Positions 47,721 through 57,008 of a stretch of DNA of 64,000 nucleotides are shown here, piece by piece; position 1 is the stretch's first letter, and each line of letters starts with the position of its first letter. The stretch is from Amycolatopsis saalfeldensis (GTDB taxonomy: Bacteria > Actinomycetota > Actinomycetes > Mycobacteriales > Pseudonocardiaceae). Where the stretch lies: the NCBI RefSeq assembly GCF_900110575.1, contig NZ_FOEF01000001.1:186001-250000 (forward strand), written 5' to 3'. The notes under the pieces are model-generated. The model made no database searches. It saw only the letters and a program-made list of their open reading frames with translations, and was not told the DNA's origin. Both the position numbers and the translations under genes were made by a program.

Positions 47721-49028
47721 TCAGCCGGCCGGGATCCCGTTGGCCGGGGCCTGCGGCTGGGGCTGGGTGTAGGGGCTCACGGCACCGCCGGCGTCGTCGG
47801 TGACGAGCGGGGTGCCCGCCGAGACCTGCTTGCCCGCCTTCACCATCGCGATCTGCCCGCCGGTGTACCCGGCGTGCGAGTCCTTGCCGTAGCGGAACGG
47901 GACCAGCCCGGGCCCGGTCAGCCCGCCCTTCTCCAGCGCGTCGATGACGCCCTGCCGGGTCGGGTTCTGCCCGGCGCGCGCCAATGCCTGGGTGAACGTG
48001 TACGCGTAGGACATCGCGTAGTAGACGTTGCCGTCGAAGGGCACGTTCGGGATGTACTGGTCGTGGATCTTCTTGAACAGCGCGGTCCACGAGTTGCTCG
48101 TGTCGTCGAGCGCGGGCAGGTACGCCGAGGTGACCAGGCCTTCGATCAGGTCCTGGCCCTTCACCGACGAGCCCGCCTGCTTCGCGAAGTTCTCCAGCAG
48201 CCCGGAGACCGTGATCGGGTCGGCGCCCACGCTGGAGGCCACCAGCGTCGGCGAGTAGCCGAGCTTCAGCGACGTCAGCTTGAACAGCGCGGTGTACGCC
48301 GGGATCGTCTCCAGCACGACGACGTCCGCCTTCGACGCCGCGATCGCCGAGACCTGCGCGGCCACGTCGGTGTTGCCCGGCTGGTACGGCTGGCGCGAGA
48401 CCACCGAGCTCTGGTCGATGTACTTGTCCAGGCCCTTCATGCCGTCGTGCCCGAAGTCGTCGTCCTGGTAGAAGTACGCGACCTTCTTGCCGGCGAAGTT
48501 CTTCTTCACGTAGTCGCCGAGGATCTTGCCTTCGACGGTGTAGTCCGGCTGCCAGCCGAACGTGTAAGGGTGCGCCTTCGGCTGGTCCCAGCAGGTGCAG
48601 CCGGACGCGACGAACAGGTCCGGCACGCGCGAGGAGTTCAGGAAGTCGACGACCTTGGTGTGCGTCGGCGTGCCCAGCGAGCCGACGATCGCGAACACCT
48701 TGTCCTGCAGCACCAGCTGTTTGGTGAGGGTGACGGTCTGGGCCGGGTTGTAGGCGTCGTCGAGGTACTTCAGGGTGATCTTGCGGCCGTTGACGCCGCC
48801 GTTCGCGTTGACGTAGTCGAAAAACGCCTTCGCGGCCGGGCCCTGCTCGCTGTAGCCGGGCGCGGCGGTGCCGGTGAGCGGGATGGTGGAGCCGATGGTC
48901 ACGCTATCGGCGGTGATGCCGGGCGTGGCGTCGGCCGAGCCACCGCCCGAAGCGCAGGCGGCGGCCAGTGCGACCGTCGCGGTCAGGGCGACCGCGACGG
49001 AAATGTGTCGGCGTACGGTCATCTTCAT
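47721..49028 (-). CDS. Branched-chain amino acid ABC transporter substrate-binding lipoprotein
   Basis: This 435-aa type I periplasmic-binding protein has a lipoprotein signal (VAVALTATVALAAACASGGG, Cys25). The two-lobe domain begins ITADSVTIGSTIPLTGTAAP and continues YLDDAYNPAQTVTLTKQLVL, with VAYFYQDDDFGHDGMKG and GYSPTLVASSVGAD. It delivers an amino acid or related solute to LivHM. ATG 49028 overlaps the livM stop as ATGA with AGGAG just upstream. Family members bind branched-chain amino acids, amides, urea or aromatic acids; the ligand is not determined. Confidence 0.9.
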   Translation of the reverse strand: MKMTVRRHISVAVALTATVALAAACASGGGSADATPGITADSVTIGSTIPLTGTAAPGYSEQGPAAKAFFDYVNANGGVNGRKITLKYLDDAYNPAQTVTLTKQLVLQDKVFAIVGSLGTPTHTKVVDFLNSSRVPDLFVASGCTCWDQPKAHPYTFGWQPDYTVEGKILGDYVKKNFAGKKVAYFYQDDDFGHDGMKGLDKYIDQSSVVSRQPYQPGNTDVAAQVSAIAASKADVVVLETIPAYTALFKLTSLKLGYSPTLVASSVGADPITVSGLLENFAKQAGSSVKGQDLIEGLVTSAYLPALDDTSNSWTALFKKIHDQYIPNVPFDGNVYYAMSYAYTFTQALARAGQNPTRQGVIDALEKGGLTGPGLVPFRYGKDSHAGYTGGQIAMVKAGKQVSAGTPLVTDDAGGAVSPYTQPQPQAPANGIPAG

Positions 49029-50092
49029 GTCTCCTGACGGCTCTCTTGTGGACGGTCGGGGCGGGCGCGCCTCAGCAGCGCGCCGAGCTTGCGCACCCCG
49101 GACTGGATGCCGCCGGGGAACACGACGATCACCACGATCAGCACCAGCCCGTAGAGGACCAGCGGGATGTTCGCGTAGATCGCCCGTGGCAGGTTCGCCT
49201 GCTGTGCCAGGTCGGCGGTCCAGTTCGGCAGCAGGGTGACGAGGACGGCGCCGTAGACCGCGCCGGCCAGTGAGCCGAGCCCGCCGACCACGGCGGCGGT
49301 GAGCAGGGACAGCGAGAGGGCGAGGGTGAACGCGCCGGGCGCGGCCAGGTTGTTGACGATCGCGAACAGGCCGCCGGCCAGGCCGGCGAACGCGGCACTG
49401 ATGCCGAACGTGACGATCTGCGTGCGCGCCACGGGCACGCCGGACAGCGCGGCGGCCTGCTCGTCCTCGCGCACCAGCCGCATGTCACGGCCGAGCTTGC
49501 TGCTCGCCAGGTTCGACAGCAGGAACAGCGTGATCACCAGGCACAGCCCGCAGATCCAGGCCTGCCAGCGTTCCAGCGGGAAGCTCTCGCCGAGCGAGAG
49601 CGGCGGCGGCTCGGGCGTGACGATCAGGCCGTTCGCGCCGCCGAGCAGATCGCGCAGCCCGTGGTAGTCCGCCAGCGACGGCAGTCCGACGGCGAGCGCC
49701 AGCGTCGCGCCGGCCAGGTACGGCCCGCGCAGCCGGGCGGCCGCGACGCCCACCAGACAGCCCAGCGCGCCGCCGACCACCACGGACCCGAGCAGCACCA
49801 GCGCCAGCGGCCATTGGAGGTGTTCGAGCAGCAACGCCGTGGTGTACGCGCCGACCGCGACGAAAGCGCCGTGGCCCAAGGAGATCTGGCCGGACAGTCC
49901 GGAAAGGACGGTGAGGCCGGCGGTCGCGATGGCGGTGTAGCAGACCTGCGCCAGCTGGAGGTTCGCGAACGCGTCGAGCGAGGTGGAGACGAAGTAGAGC
50001 ACGACGAGGCCGAGCACCGACAGGGTCAGGTGCCGGACCACAGTGGACTGCCGCCACAGGCGCAGCGGGGCGGCGGAGGCCAGTGCCGTCAT
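49025..50092 (-). CDS. livM: Branched-chain amino acid ABC transporter permease LivM
   Basis: This 355-aa inner-membrane permease has about nine to ten helices. It contains the LivM-type LSGLSGQISLGHGAFVAVGA, YLAGATLALAVGLPSLADYH, the EAA-like loop LVREDEQAAALSGVPVARTQ and GLGSLAGAVYGAVLVTLLPN. ATG 50092 overlaps livH as ATGA. It forms the channel heterodimer with LivH. The C-terminal basic tail is cytoplasmic. Genes on both sides are coupled to it, which implies balanced production. Confidence 0.92.
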   Translation of the reverse strand: MTALASAAPLRLWRQSTVVRHLTLSVLGLVVLYFVSTSLDAFANLQLAQVCYTAIATAGLTVLSGLSGQISLGHGAFVAVGAYTTALLLEHLQWPLALVLLGSVVVGGALGCLVGVAAARLRGPYLAGATLALAVGLPSLADYHGLRDLLGGANGLIVTPEPPPLSLGESFPLERWQAWICGLCLVITLFLLSNLASSKLGRDMRLVREDEQAAALSGVPVARTQIVTFGISAAFAGLAGGLFAIVNNLAAPGAFTLALSLSLLTAAVVGGLGSLAGAVYGAVLVTLLPNWTADLAQQANLPRAIYANIPLVLYGLVLIVVIVVFPGGIQSGVRKLGALLRRARPDRPQESRQET

Positions 50093-50967
50093 ACCTGCCT
50101 GCCCTTCGCCGTGCCGAACAGTCCCTGCGGCCGCACCATGAGCACGGCGATGAGGACGACGAGCGAGGCCAGCGTCACGATGTCCGAACCGAGGTAGCCT
50201 GCCACGTAACTGAGCACGATGCCGAGCGCGAGCCCGCCGACGACCGCGCCCGGCGGGCTGTCGAGCCCGCCGATCACCGCGGCGGTGAAGCCGAACACCA
50301 GCACGGCGTCGAACGCCGTCGGGCTGACGAACGTGCTGGGCGCGATCAGCACCCCGGCGAGCGCGCCGACCGCGGCGGCCAGCGCCCAGCCGAGCGTCAG
50401 CATCCGCCCGACGCGCACGCCGAGCAGCCGCGCGACCTCCGGCGCGAACGCCGTCGCCCGCATCCGCAGCCCGAGCGAGGTCTTGCGGAACACCAGCGCC
50501 AGCGCGGCCATCACGGCCAGCACCACGAGCACGATCCACAAGTCGTTGGGCGCGAACAGAAGCTGCCGGCCGCCGGCCTGGAACCCGCCGATGCCGAACG
50601 CGGGCGGGTACGAGCGCGGGGTGCCGCCGAAGAGCATCCCGGCCGCGCCCTGCAACAGCACGAGCAGGCCGAACGTGACCACCACGGCGTCGAGCGGCGA
50701 TCGTTTTTCCACCGGCCGCACCAGCACCCGCTCCACCACCGCGCCGAGCACCAGCCCGCTGGCCACCGCGACGACCAGCGCGAGCCAGTACGAGCCGCCG
50801 TGGGAGATGATCGTGTACGCGATGAACGTGGTGATCATCAGCATGCCGCCCTGCGCGAAGTTCACGATCCGCGTCGAGCGCCAGATGAGCACCAGTGCCA
50901 GCGCGACGGCCGCGTACACGGCCCCACTGGTGAGCCCGGCCAGGGTCAGGTCCACGAAGCGGCCCAT
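50089..50967 (-). CDS. livH: Branched-chain amino acid ABC transporter permease LivH
   Basis: This 292-aa permease has eight or so helices, with LVLIWRSTRIVNFAQGGMLM near the N-terminus, RSYPPAFGIGGFQAGG, the coupling loop SLGLRMRATAFAPEVARLLG and AAVIGGLDSPPGAVVGGLAL. These are standard LivH features. ATG 50967 overlaps the LivF stop by one base (TGATG). It works with LivM, LivG and LivF in a high-affinity importer. Confidence 0.92.
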   Translation of the reverse strand: MGRFVDLTLAGLTSGAVYAAVALALVLIWRSTRIVNFAQGGMLMITTFIAYTIISHGGSYWLALVVAVASGLVLGAVVERVLVRPVEKRSPLDAVVVTFGLLVLLQGAAGMLFGGTPRSYPPAFGIGGFQAGGRQLLFAPNDLWIVLVVLAVMAALALVFRKTSLGLRMRATAFAPEVARLLGVRVGRMLTLGWALAAAVGALAGVLIAPSTFVSPTAFDAVLVFGFTAAVIGGLDSPPGAVVGGLALGIVLSYVAGYLGSDIVTLASLVVLIAVLMVRPQGLFGTAKGRQV

Positions 50968-51674
50968 CACACCTCCAGGTAGGCGCGGCGCACCCGATCG
51001 TCGGCGGCCAGGGTGTCCGCGGTGTCGTCGGCGACTTTGCGACCGAGGTACAGCACGACGGCGCGGTCGGCGACCGACAGCGCCGTCGCGGCGTTCTGCT
51101 CCACCAGCAGGAGGGTGAGGCCGCTCTCGGCGCGCAAGGTGCGCAGCACGGCCACGATGCGGGCCGCCACGCGGGGGGCCAGGCCCAGCGACGGCTCGTC
51201 GAGCAGGAGCAGGTCCGGGCGGCTCATCAGGGCGCGGCCGATGGCCAGCATCTGCCGCTCGCCTCCGGAAAGCGCCTCCGCGCGCTGGTTCCTCCGGTCC
51301 GCCAACGGCGGGAACAGCTCGTACATCTCCTCCGCGCCCGTGCGCAGCCAGCGGCGATCGCGCCGCCACAGCCCGCCGAGGCGGAGGTTCTCCGCCACCG
51401 TCAGCTCGGCGATCACCCCGCGCCCCTCCGGCACGTGCGCGACGCCGAGCCGTACCAGATCCTCGGGCGCCAGACGGGTGATGTCCTTGCCGTCGAGCGA
51501 CACGGAGCCTTCGCGCGGCCGGTGCAGGCCGCTCAACGTGCGCAGCAACGTCGTCTTGCCGGCGCCGTTCGCGCCGAGCACCGCGGTGATCGACCCGCGC
51601 GTCACCTTCAGGTCCACCTGGTCGAGCGCCCGCACCGCGCCGTAGTCGGCGACGAGCCCGCTGACGTCAAGCAT
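50967..51674 (-). CDS. livF: Branched-chain amino acid ABC transporter ATP-binding protein LivF
   Basis: This 235-aa ATPase has Walker A GANGAGKTTL, Q-loop region, signature LSGGERQMLAIGRALM and Walker B LLLLDEPSLGLAP, followed by the H-loop in LLLVEQN. The LivF-type C-terminus DRVRRAYLEV is present. ATG 51674 overlaps the end of livG by 8 nt. It energises transport as a heterodimer with LivG. Confidence 0.94.
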   Translation of the reverse strand: MLDVSGLVADYGAVRALDQVDLKVTRGSITAVLGANGAGKTTLLRTLSGLHRPREGSVSLDGKDITRLAPEDLVRLGVAHVPEGRGVIAELTVAENLRLGGLWRRDRRWLRTGAEEMYELFPPLADRRNQRAEALSGGERQMLAIGRALMSRPDLLLLDEPSLGLAPRVAARIVAVLRTLRAESGLTLLLVEQNAATALSVADRAVVLYLGRKVADDTADTLAADDRVRRAYLEV

Positions 51675-52470
51675 GCGCGCCGTCCTCCTCCGCGACGGCC
51701 GCCACGGGATCGCCGAGGTAGGCCCGCTGCACCTGCGGGTCGGACCGGACCTCGGCCGGCGTGCCGCGGGCGATGACTTCGCCGAAGTCGAGCACCACCA
51801 GCTCGTCGCACAGGTTCATGACGAAGTCCATGTGGTGCTCCACGAGCATCACGGTGGTCGCGGGCGCGAGGCCGCGGACGGTCTCGGCCAGCTCGCCGAT
51901 CTCGGCCTCCGAAAGCCCGGCCGCCGGCTCGTCGAGCAGCAGCAGCCGCGGCCGGCTGACGAGCGCCCGCGCGAGCGCGACCCGTTTCCGCACCCCGTAG
52001 GGCAGGCCGGCGCAGACCCGGTGCGCGTCGCCGTCGATTCCCAGCTGCCGCAACACCTCCATCGCCGCGGACGCCAGTGCGCGCTCGTCACGGTCCGCCC
52101 ACGGCGACGCGAGCAGCGCTCCGGCCAGCCCGGTGCGTGAGCGGTGCGTCGCCCCGGCGACGACGTTCTCCAGCGCGGTCAGCCCGGTGAACAGGCCCAG
52201 GCCCTGGAGCGTGCGGGCGATTCCGTGGCGGGTCAGCCGTTCCGGGCGCGGGCGGGCGAGTTCGGCGCCGTCGAACGTCAACCGGCCGGCGTCGGGCCGG
52301 ACGAACCCGCAGATCGTGTTGAACAGGGTGGTCTTGCCGGCGCCGTTGGGACCGATCACCCCCAGCACGCACCCGGCGCGCACCTCGAGCGAGACCTGCC
52401 GCAGCACTTCGAGCCCGCCGAAGGACACGCAAAGTCCTTCGGTGCGCAGCAGCGCTTGGTCCTCGGCCAC
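51667..52470 (-). CDS. livG: Branched-chain amino acid ABC transporter ATP-binding protein LivG
   Basis: This 267-aa ATPase has Walker A GPNGAGKTTLFN, Walker B LLLLDEPAAGLS and the LivG-type C-terminus VRSDPQVQRAYLGDPVAAVA. Its ABC signature reads LPYGVRKRVALARAL instead of the usual LSYGQQRRLEIARAL, so the Ser and Gly of LSGGQ are altered to P/G; this is uncommon and could affect ATP binding. GTG 52470 follows GGAGG with 5-nt spacing. It is the first gene of the coupled livG-livF-livH-livM-substrate-binding operon. Confidence 0.92.
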   Translation of the reverse strand: MAEDQALLRTEGLCVSFGGLEVLRQVSLEVRAGCVLGVIGPNGAGKTTLFNTICGFVRPDAGRLTFDGAELARPRPERLTRHGIARTLQGLGLFTGLTALENVVAGATHRSRTGLAGALLASPWADRDERALASAAMEVLRQLGIDGDAHRVCAGLPYGVRKRVALARALVSRPRLLLLDEPAAGLSEAEIGELAETVRGLAPATTVMLVEHHMDFVMNLCDELVVLDFGEVIARGTPAEVRSDPQVQRAYLGDPVAAVAEEDGAHA

Positions 52471-52717
52471 GCTCACCTCCACCGCCTCGTTGCAGTGAAA
52501 CCGCCGAATCAGAATCCGATTCGGACGCGACGAACAGTACAGTGGCGGGCCGGGCTTGCCCAGACCTGTTATCAGGCCGAGTTTTCCGGTAACCGAAGTT
52601 GATCGTCCGAGGCCGTTCGCTCGGGGAACCGAATGTTGTTCGTCCTCAGTATCGCGTGCTATACCCGGCACCGGGTGGCGTCGCGCCGGAGCGGCGCCGA
52701 GAGCAACGAGGTGCGTT

Positions 52718-54832
52718 GTGACGAACCGTGCTTGGCGCTCCACCGCGGTGCTGGCCGCACTGGCCGTACCGATCCTCCTCACGTCCGTGGCGACGGCCGC
52801 TGAGGCGTCGCCTTCGCGTTTGACCATCACCACCGTCTCCAATCCCCGGCCCGACCTGGTCAGCGGCGGCCAGGTGCTGATCAGGGTCACGCCGTCGGAC
52901 CCGGGCTCCGCACGGCAGGTCCGGGTGACCGCGGGCGGCCGCGACGTCACGTCCGCCTTCCACAGCGAGGCCGACGGCAGCCTGCTCGGGCTCGTCACGG
53001 GCCTGCGTGACGGCGGCACCGACGTCACCGCCACCGCCGGCCATGGCGGCCGCGCGAGCGTGCGCGTGGTGAACCACCCGATCACCGGGCCGGTATTTTC
53101 CGGCCGCCAGCAGCAGCCGTTCTACTGCGAGACCACGGCGTACGGCCTGCCGCCCGCGACGATGCCGCTCTGCAGCGCACCGACCCAGGTCACCTACCAG
53201 TACAAGACGACGGCCGGGAAGTTCCAGCCGCTGGCCGATCCCGCGAGCCGTCCGGCCGACCTGGCGACGGCGACCGTCGGCGGCCACCCCGTGCCGTACG
53301 TGGTGCGGGTGGAGCGCGGGACGATCGACCGCGCGGTGTACGAGATCGCCGCGCTCACGTCCGACGCCACGGCGCCCTCGCCGTACACCGCGAGCCCCGG
53401 CTGGAACGGCAAGCTCGTGTACACCTTCGGCGGCGGCTGCAACGCCGGCTACCACCAGGGCGCCACGACCGGCGGAGTGGTCAACGACCTCTTCCTGGCC
53501 CAGGGTTACGCGGTCGCGTCGTCGAGCCTGAACGTGCTCGACAACAACTGCAGCCCGATCATTTCGGCCGAGGCCGCGATGATGGTCAAGGAGCACTTCA
53601 TCACCACCTACGGCCCGGTCGCGCACACCATCGGCTGGGGCGGTTCCGGCGGCGCGATCCAGCAGTACGACATCGCGGAGGCCTACCCCGGCATCGTCGA
53701 CGGCATCATCCCCGGAGTGTCCTTTCCGGACCCGATGACCACGTTCGGGCCGGTGTCGGACTGCGAGCTGCTGAACCACTACTTCGCCGGGAACGGCGCT
53801 TCCTTCACCGCCGCGCAGAAGCTCGCCGTCGGCGGCTGGAACTCCTACGACACCTGCGTTTCGTGGGAGCTGACCTTCGCCAACCGCGCGACGGCCACCG
53901 ACAGCTGCAACGCGGCGATCCCCGTCAGCGCGCGGTGGGACCCGGTGACGAACCCGAACGGGGTGCGCTGCAACTCGAACGAGCAGTTCGTGAACCAGAT
54001 CGGCCGTGACCCGAAGACCGGGTTCGTGCGCACGCCGCTGGACAACGTCGGCGTGCAGTACGGCCTCGACGCGCTGCGGGCCGGGAAGATCACGCCGGCG
54101 CAGTTCATCGACCTCAACGCGTCGGTCGGCGGGCTGGACTACACCGGCAAACCGGTGGCCCAGCGCAGTACCGCGGACCCGAAGGCGCTGGACGCGGTCT
54201 ACCGCGACGACATCTACAACTCCGCCTCGCAGGGACTGCGCTCGACGCCGATCATCGACCAGCGCACGGATCTCGACTTCGCGGGCACCGGCAACGACAT
54301 CCACACCAGCGACTGGTCGTACGTGCTGCGCCGGCGGCTGCTGGACGCCAACGGGACGGCGGCGAACCAGGTGATCATCGAAAACCAGCCGACGGCCGAG
54401 CAGCAGGCCGCCGCGAGCGGCTACGAACTCGACGCGATGGACCGCTGGCTGACCGCGATCGACCGCGACGGCTCGCACCGCCCCGCCGCGGCGAAGGTGA
54501 TCGCGAACCGGCCCGCCGACCTGTCGGACGGCTGTTACGTCTCGGCGACCCAACGGGTGCAGGAGAAGCTGACCTACCCGTCGAGCGGCCAGTGCGGCGC
54601 GGCGTACCCGGTGGCCGGGAACACCCGGACGGCCGCGGGTGAGGGCACCGCGATGAACACGTTGAAGTGCCGCCTCGAACCGGTGGACTTCCGCTCCTAC
54701 CCGGTGCGGTTCACCCCGGCCGAGCAGACGGCGCTGCGGTCCGCCTTCCCGTCGGGCGTCTGCGACTACAGCCGTCCCGGCGTCGGCGAGCGCCGGCCCG
54801 CCGGAACGTGGCTGGACTACGGGAGCCGCTGA
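52718..54832 (+). CDS. Secreted DUF6351/tannase-like hydrolase
   Basis: This 704-aa exported protein has a signal peptide (RAWRSTAVLAALAVPILLTS, cleavage probably after AEA near residue 29). It then carries an immunoglobulin-like region and a large alpha/beta-hydrolase region with KLVYTFGGGCNAGYHQGATT and the nucleophile elbow TIGWGGSGGAIQQYD. Many Cys pairs suggest disulfides. The arrangement resembles DUF6351 proteins, distantly related to tannase/feruloyl-esterase hydrolases. GTG 52718 follows GAGGTG. It is divergent from the liv operon, and a terminator follows. The substrate is unknown. Confidence 0.8.
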   Translation: MTNRAWRSTAVLAALAVPILLTSVATAAEASPSRLTITTVSNPRPDLVSGGQVLIRVTPSDPGSARQVRVTAGGRDVTSAFHSEADGSLLGLVTGLRDGGTDVTATAGHGGRASVRVVNHPITGPVFSGRQQQPFYCETTAYGLPPATMPLCSAPTQVTYQYKTTAGKFQPLADPASRPADLATATVGGHPVPYVVRVERGTIDRAVYEIAALTSDATAPSPYTASPGWNGKLVYTFGGGCNAGYHQGATTGGVVNDLFLAQGYAVASSSLNVLDNNCSPIISAEAAMMVKEHFITTYGPVAHTIGWGGSGGAIQQYDIAEAYPGIVDGIIPGVSFPDPMTTFGPVSDCELLNHYFAGNGASFTAAQKLAVGGWNSYDTCVSWELTFANRATATDSCNAAIPVSARWDPVTNPNGVRCNSNEQFVNQIGRDPKTGFVRTPLDNVGVQYGLDALRAGKITPAQFIDLNASVGGLDYTGKPVAQRSTADPKALDAVYRDDIYNSASQGLRSTPIIDQRTDLDFAGTGNDIHTSDWSYVLRRRLLDANGTAANQVIIENQPTAEQQAAASGYELDAMDRWLTAIDRDGSHRPAAAKVIANRPADLSDGCYVSATQRVQEKLTYPSSGQCGAAYPVAGNTRTAAGEGTAMNTLKCRLEPVDFRSYPVRFTPAEQTALRSAFPSGVCDYSRPGVGERRPAGTWLDYGSR

Positions 54833-54836
54833 GCCG

Positions 54837-54873
54837 GTGAGGGCCACCCCGCGCCAACGGGGGTGGCCCTCAC
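54837..54873 (+). terminator. Strong hairpin after the DUF6351 gene
   Basis: A stem of 15 bp with a single bulged G pairs GTGAGGGCCACCCCG with its complement around the 6-nt loop CGCCAA. It lies 4 nt after the stop codon. No U-tract follows, as is common in very GC-rich actinomycetes. Confidence 0.75.
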
Positions 54874-54927
54874 CCACCGCGGTGGCAGTAGCCTGCGGCC
54901 CGGCGCCATCGGTGCGATGCTGGGCCG

Positions 54928-55119
54928 ATGACTCATTACGCGCTGGCGCAGGCGGTCACCGTCGCGCAGGACCTCGAAGCGAAGGGCTTCCTGGGCACGG
55001 TCGGGAAGATCGCGGCCGCGACCATCATCTTCTTCATCGCGGTCGGGCTGATCGTCGGCCTGATCCTCGGCTTCTTCATCGGCCGCGCGGCCGGGCGCCG
55101 GCAGGGCTCCGGCTCCTGA
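54928..55119 (+). CDS. Small single-helix membrane protein
   Basis: This 63-aa protein starts MTHYALAQAVTVAQDLEAKG and has one long hydrophobic helix at about residues 27-50 (IAAATIIFFIAVGLIVGLIL, GFFIGRAAG) with glycine zipper-like spacing and a basic C-terminus. It sits alone between a terminator and a minus-strand small ORF. No family was recognised; similar short helices occur in actinobacterial membrane micro-proteins. Confidence 0.65.
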   Translation: MTHYALAQAVTVAQDLEAKGFLGTVGKIAAATIIFFIAVGLIVGLILGFFIGRAAGRRQGSGS

Positions 55120-55157
55120 CCGCGCCGTCCACGCGGTCCACGCTGTCCACAAAGGAC

Positions 55158-55322
55158 TCAACGCGGTCTCGGCTCCGGCAGGCGCGGCGAGGGCCACTGC
55201 CAATGCCAAGGAGGGCGGCGTGCCCCGGTCGCCCTGGGCCGGTCCGGACGATGCGCCGCCGGCCCGCCGTACCGGTACTCCTGCTCCACCTGCACCAGAT
55301 CGAAGATCCAGTCGCCTCTCAT
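55158..55322 (-). CDS. Tryptophan-rich 54-aa small protein candidate
   Basis: This reading frame is too short for routine calling. The protein starts MRGDWIFDLVQVEQEYRYGG and ends in a basic, Trp/Pro-rich tail (PPWHWQWPSPRLPEP). The SD sequence GGGAGGAA precedes the ATG with 5-nt spacing and is one of the best in the window. An acidic N-terminal helix followed by a cationic tail is unlike random antisense sequence. No family is recognised. It is divergent from the secreted peptidase gene at 55510. Confidence 0.5.
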   Translation of the reverse strand: MRGDWIFDLVQVEQEYRYGGPAAHRPDRPRATGARRPPWHWQWPSPRLPEPRPR

Positions 55323-55509
55323 GGGTTCCTCCCGGGTCGTCGGTGATTGCGGTGTCCACGTTCTTCCTGAGGGCGCGGTGCGGGCATCGGAAGATCACGT
55401 CGTCCCCACCCCTTACGCCGGGGATTCCCTTACCCGCGTACGCGCCGGGTGATCTTCTGGCAAGATCCAGGCGGACTCGGTCGACTTCTCGCCGGAAGGG
55501 TGGGCACCC

Positions 55510-57003
55510 ATGGACCTGGGCAGGAAACTGGCGCTCGTCGCCACGGCCGCGACGGCGGTGGCGGCGATGCTCCCCGGCGCGCCGGCCGGCGCCGCGCCGA
55601 ACGGCGGCATCGCGTGGAAACCCTGTCCCACGGGGAAAGACGTCGACTGCGGCACCGTGACCGTGCCGATCGACTGGGACCACCCGGACCACGGCACGAT
55701 CCAGCTCGCGCTCGCGCGCCGCAAGGCCACCGACCCGTCGGCGCGGATCGGCTCGATCCTGATGGACCCGGGCGGCCCGGGCGGGCCCGGCGCGGGCGAG
55801 GTGCAGGACGGCTGGACGCTGTCGCCGTCGATCACCCGGCGGTTCGACACCGTCGGCTTCGACCCGCGCGGCGTCGGGCAGAGCAACCCGGTGCGCTGCG
55901 GACTGACCGAGGTCACCGCCCCGGACCCGCAGCTGCCGAAGAACGCGAGCGAGTACGCGCAGCTCACGGCGTACAACCGCGCGCTGGGCGCGAGCTGCGC
56001 CAAGAACACCGGGCCGCTCGCCGGGTTCGCCGACACCAAGAGCGTCGTGCACGACATGGACGCCATCCGCGCCGCGCTCGGCGAGGCCAAGCTGACGTAC
56101 TACGGCGTTTCCTACGGTTCGCTAATGGGCCAGCAGTACGCCGAGACGTACCCGGACCGGGTGCGCGCGCTGGTGCTGGACAGCAACATGGACCACTCGC
56201 TGCGGACCACGTGGGAGTTCCTCAGCACCGAGACCGTGTCGTCGCAGGAGCTGTTCGAGCAGTTCGCTTCCTGGTGCGCGCGGACCGCGAGCTGCGCGCT
56301 GCACGGCCAGGACGTGCACGCCCTGATGGCGAAGCTGTACTCCCGCGCGGAAAGCGGCGACCTCGGCACCCCGGACGACCGGCTCGACCCGGTGGCGTTC
56401 GTGAACCTGGTCAGCCAGAACTTCTACGGCCCCACCTGGGGGCAGCTCGCCACCACGATGGTGAACCTGCGTGACGGCAAGCCCGCCCAGCCCTCGGCGT
56501 TCGGCGACATCACCGTGCCGTCGGCGTTCGGCAGCGTCTTCTGCGCCGACTGGAAGCTGCCGGTCAGCGGCTACGGCGAGCTGGAGACCTACCGCCGGGC
56601 GCTCGCCGCGATGGCGCCGGACATGCGGTTCTCGCCGCTGGGCTGGACCTCGACGGCGGGCTGCATCGACTGGCCCGGCCAGGTGCGCAACCCCCAGCAC
56701 CGCCTTTCGGTGCACGGCGCGCCACCGCTGCTCATGCTGAACAGCCGGTACGACCCGGCCACGCCGTACCCCTGGGCGCAGCGCGCGGCCCAGCAGAGCG
56801 GCGCCACCCTGCTGACCTACGACGGCTGGGGCCACGGCGCGTACTTCAAGAACAGCGACTGCGTCACCAAGGCGACCGACGACTACCTGATCTCCGGCAC
56901 CGTGCCGCCGAAGGGGACGCACTGCGCCGCCGTGGAGCCGAAGGCCCAACAGTCCAGAATGGACGGTCCAGCGCTGCCGTCCGGCACGCTCTTCGGACGC
57001 TGA
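55510..57003 (+). CDS. Secreted alpha/beta-hydrolase peptidase, tripeptidyl-aminopeptidase-like
   Basis: This 497-aa secreted enzyme has a signal peptide (LALVATAATAVAAMLPGAPA GA region, cleaved near residue 28). The N-terminal domain reads IAWKPCP and VDCGTVTVPIDWDHPDHGTI, then the oxyanion segment MDPGGPGGPGAG and the elbow YYGVSYGSLMGQQYAETYPD. The C-terminal TAP-like domain has LNSRYDPATPYPWAQRAA and a catalytic His in GWGHGAYF. This matches Streptomyces SlpD/SlpE/Tap-type exopeptidases. ATG 55510 follows GAAGGGTGG. A bidirectional terminator follows. Confidence 0.9.
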   Translation: MDLGRKLALVATAATAVAAMLPGAPAGAAPNGGIAWKPCPTGKDVDCGTVTVPIDWDHPDHGTIQLALARRKATDPSARIGSILMDPGGPGGPGAGEVQDGWTLSPSITRRFDTVGFDPRGVGQSNPVRCGLTEVTAPDPQLPKNASEYAQLTAYNRALGASCAKNTGPLAGFADTKSVVHDMDAIRAALGEAKLTYYGVSYGSLMGQQYAETYPDRVRALVLDSNMDHSLRTTWEFLSTETVSSQELFEQFASWCARTASCALHGQDVHALMAKLYSRAESGDLGTPDDRLDPVAFVNLVSQNFYGPTWGQLATTMVNLRDGKPAQPSAFGDITVPSAFGSVFCADWKLPVSGYGELETYRRALAAMAPDMRFSPLGWTSTAGCIDWPGQVRNPQHRLSVHGAPPLLMLNSRYDPATPYPWAQRAAQQSGATLLTYDGWGHGAYFKNSDCVTKATDDYLISGTVPPKGTHCAAVEPKAQQSRMDGPALPSGTLFGR

Positions 57004-57008
57004 CCCAC

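Noticed and set aside
52646..54877. A 743-codon minus-strand frame opposite the DUF6351 gene
   Set aside because: The plus strand has a signal peptide and hydrolase motifs; the antisense translation is low-complexity Arg/Val/Gly/Ala-rich with no start signal.
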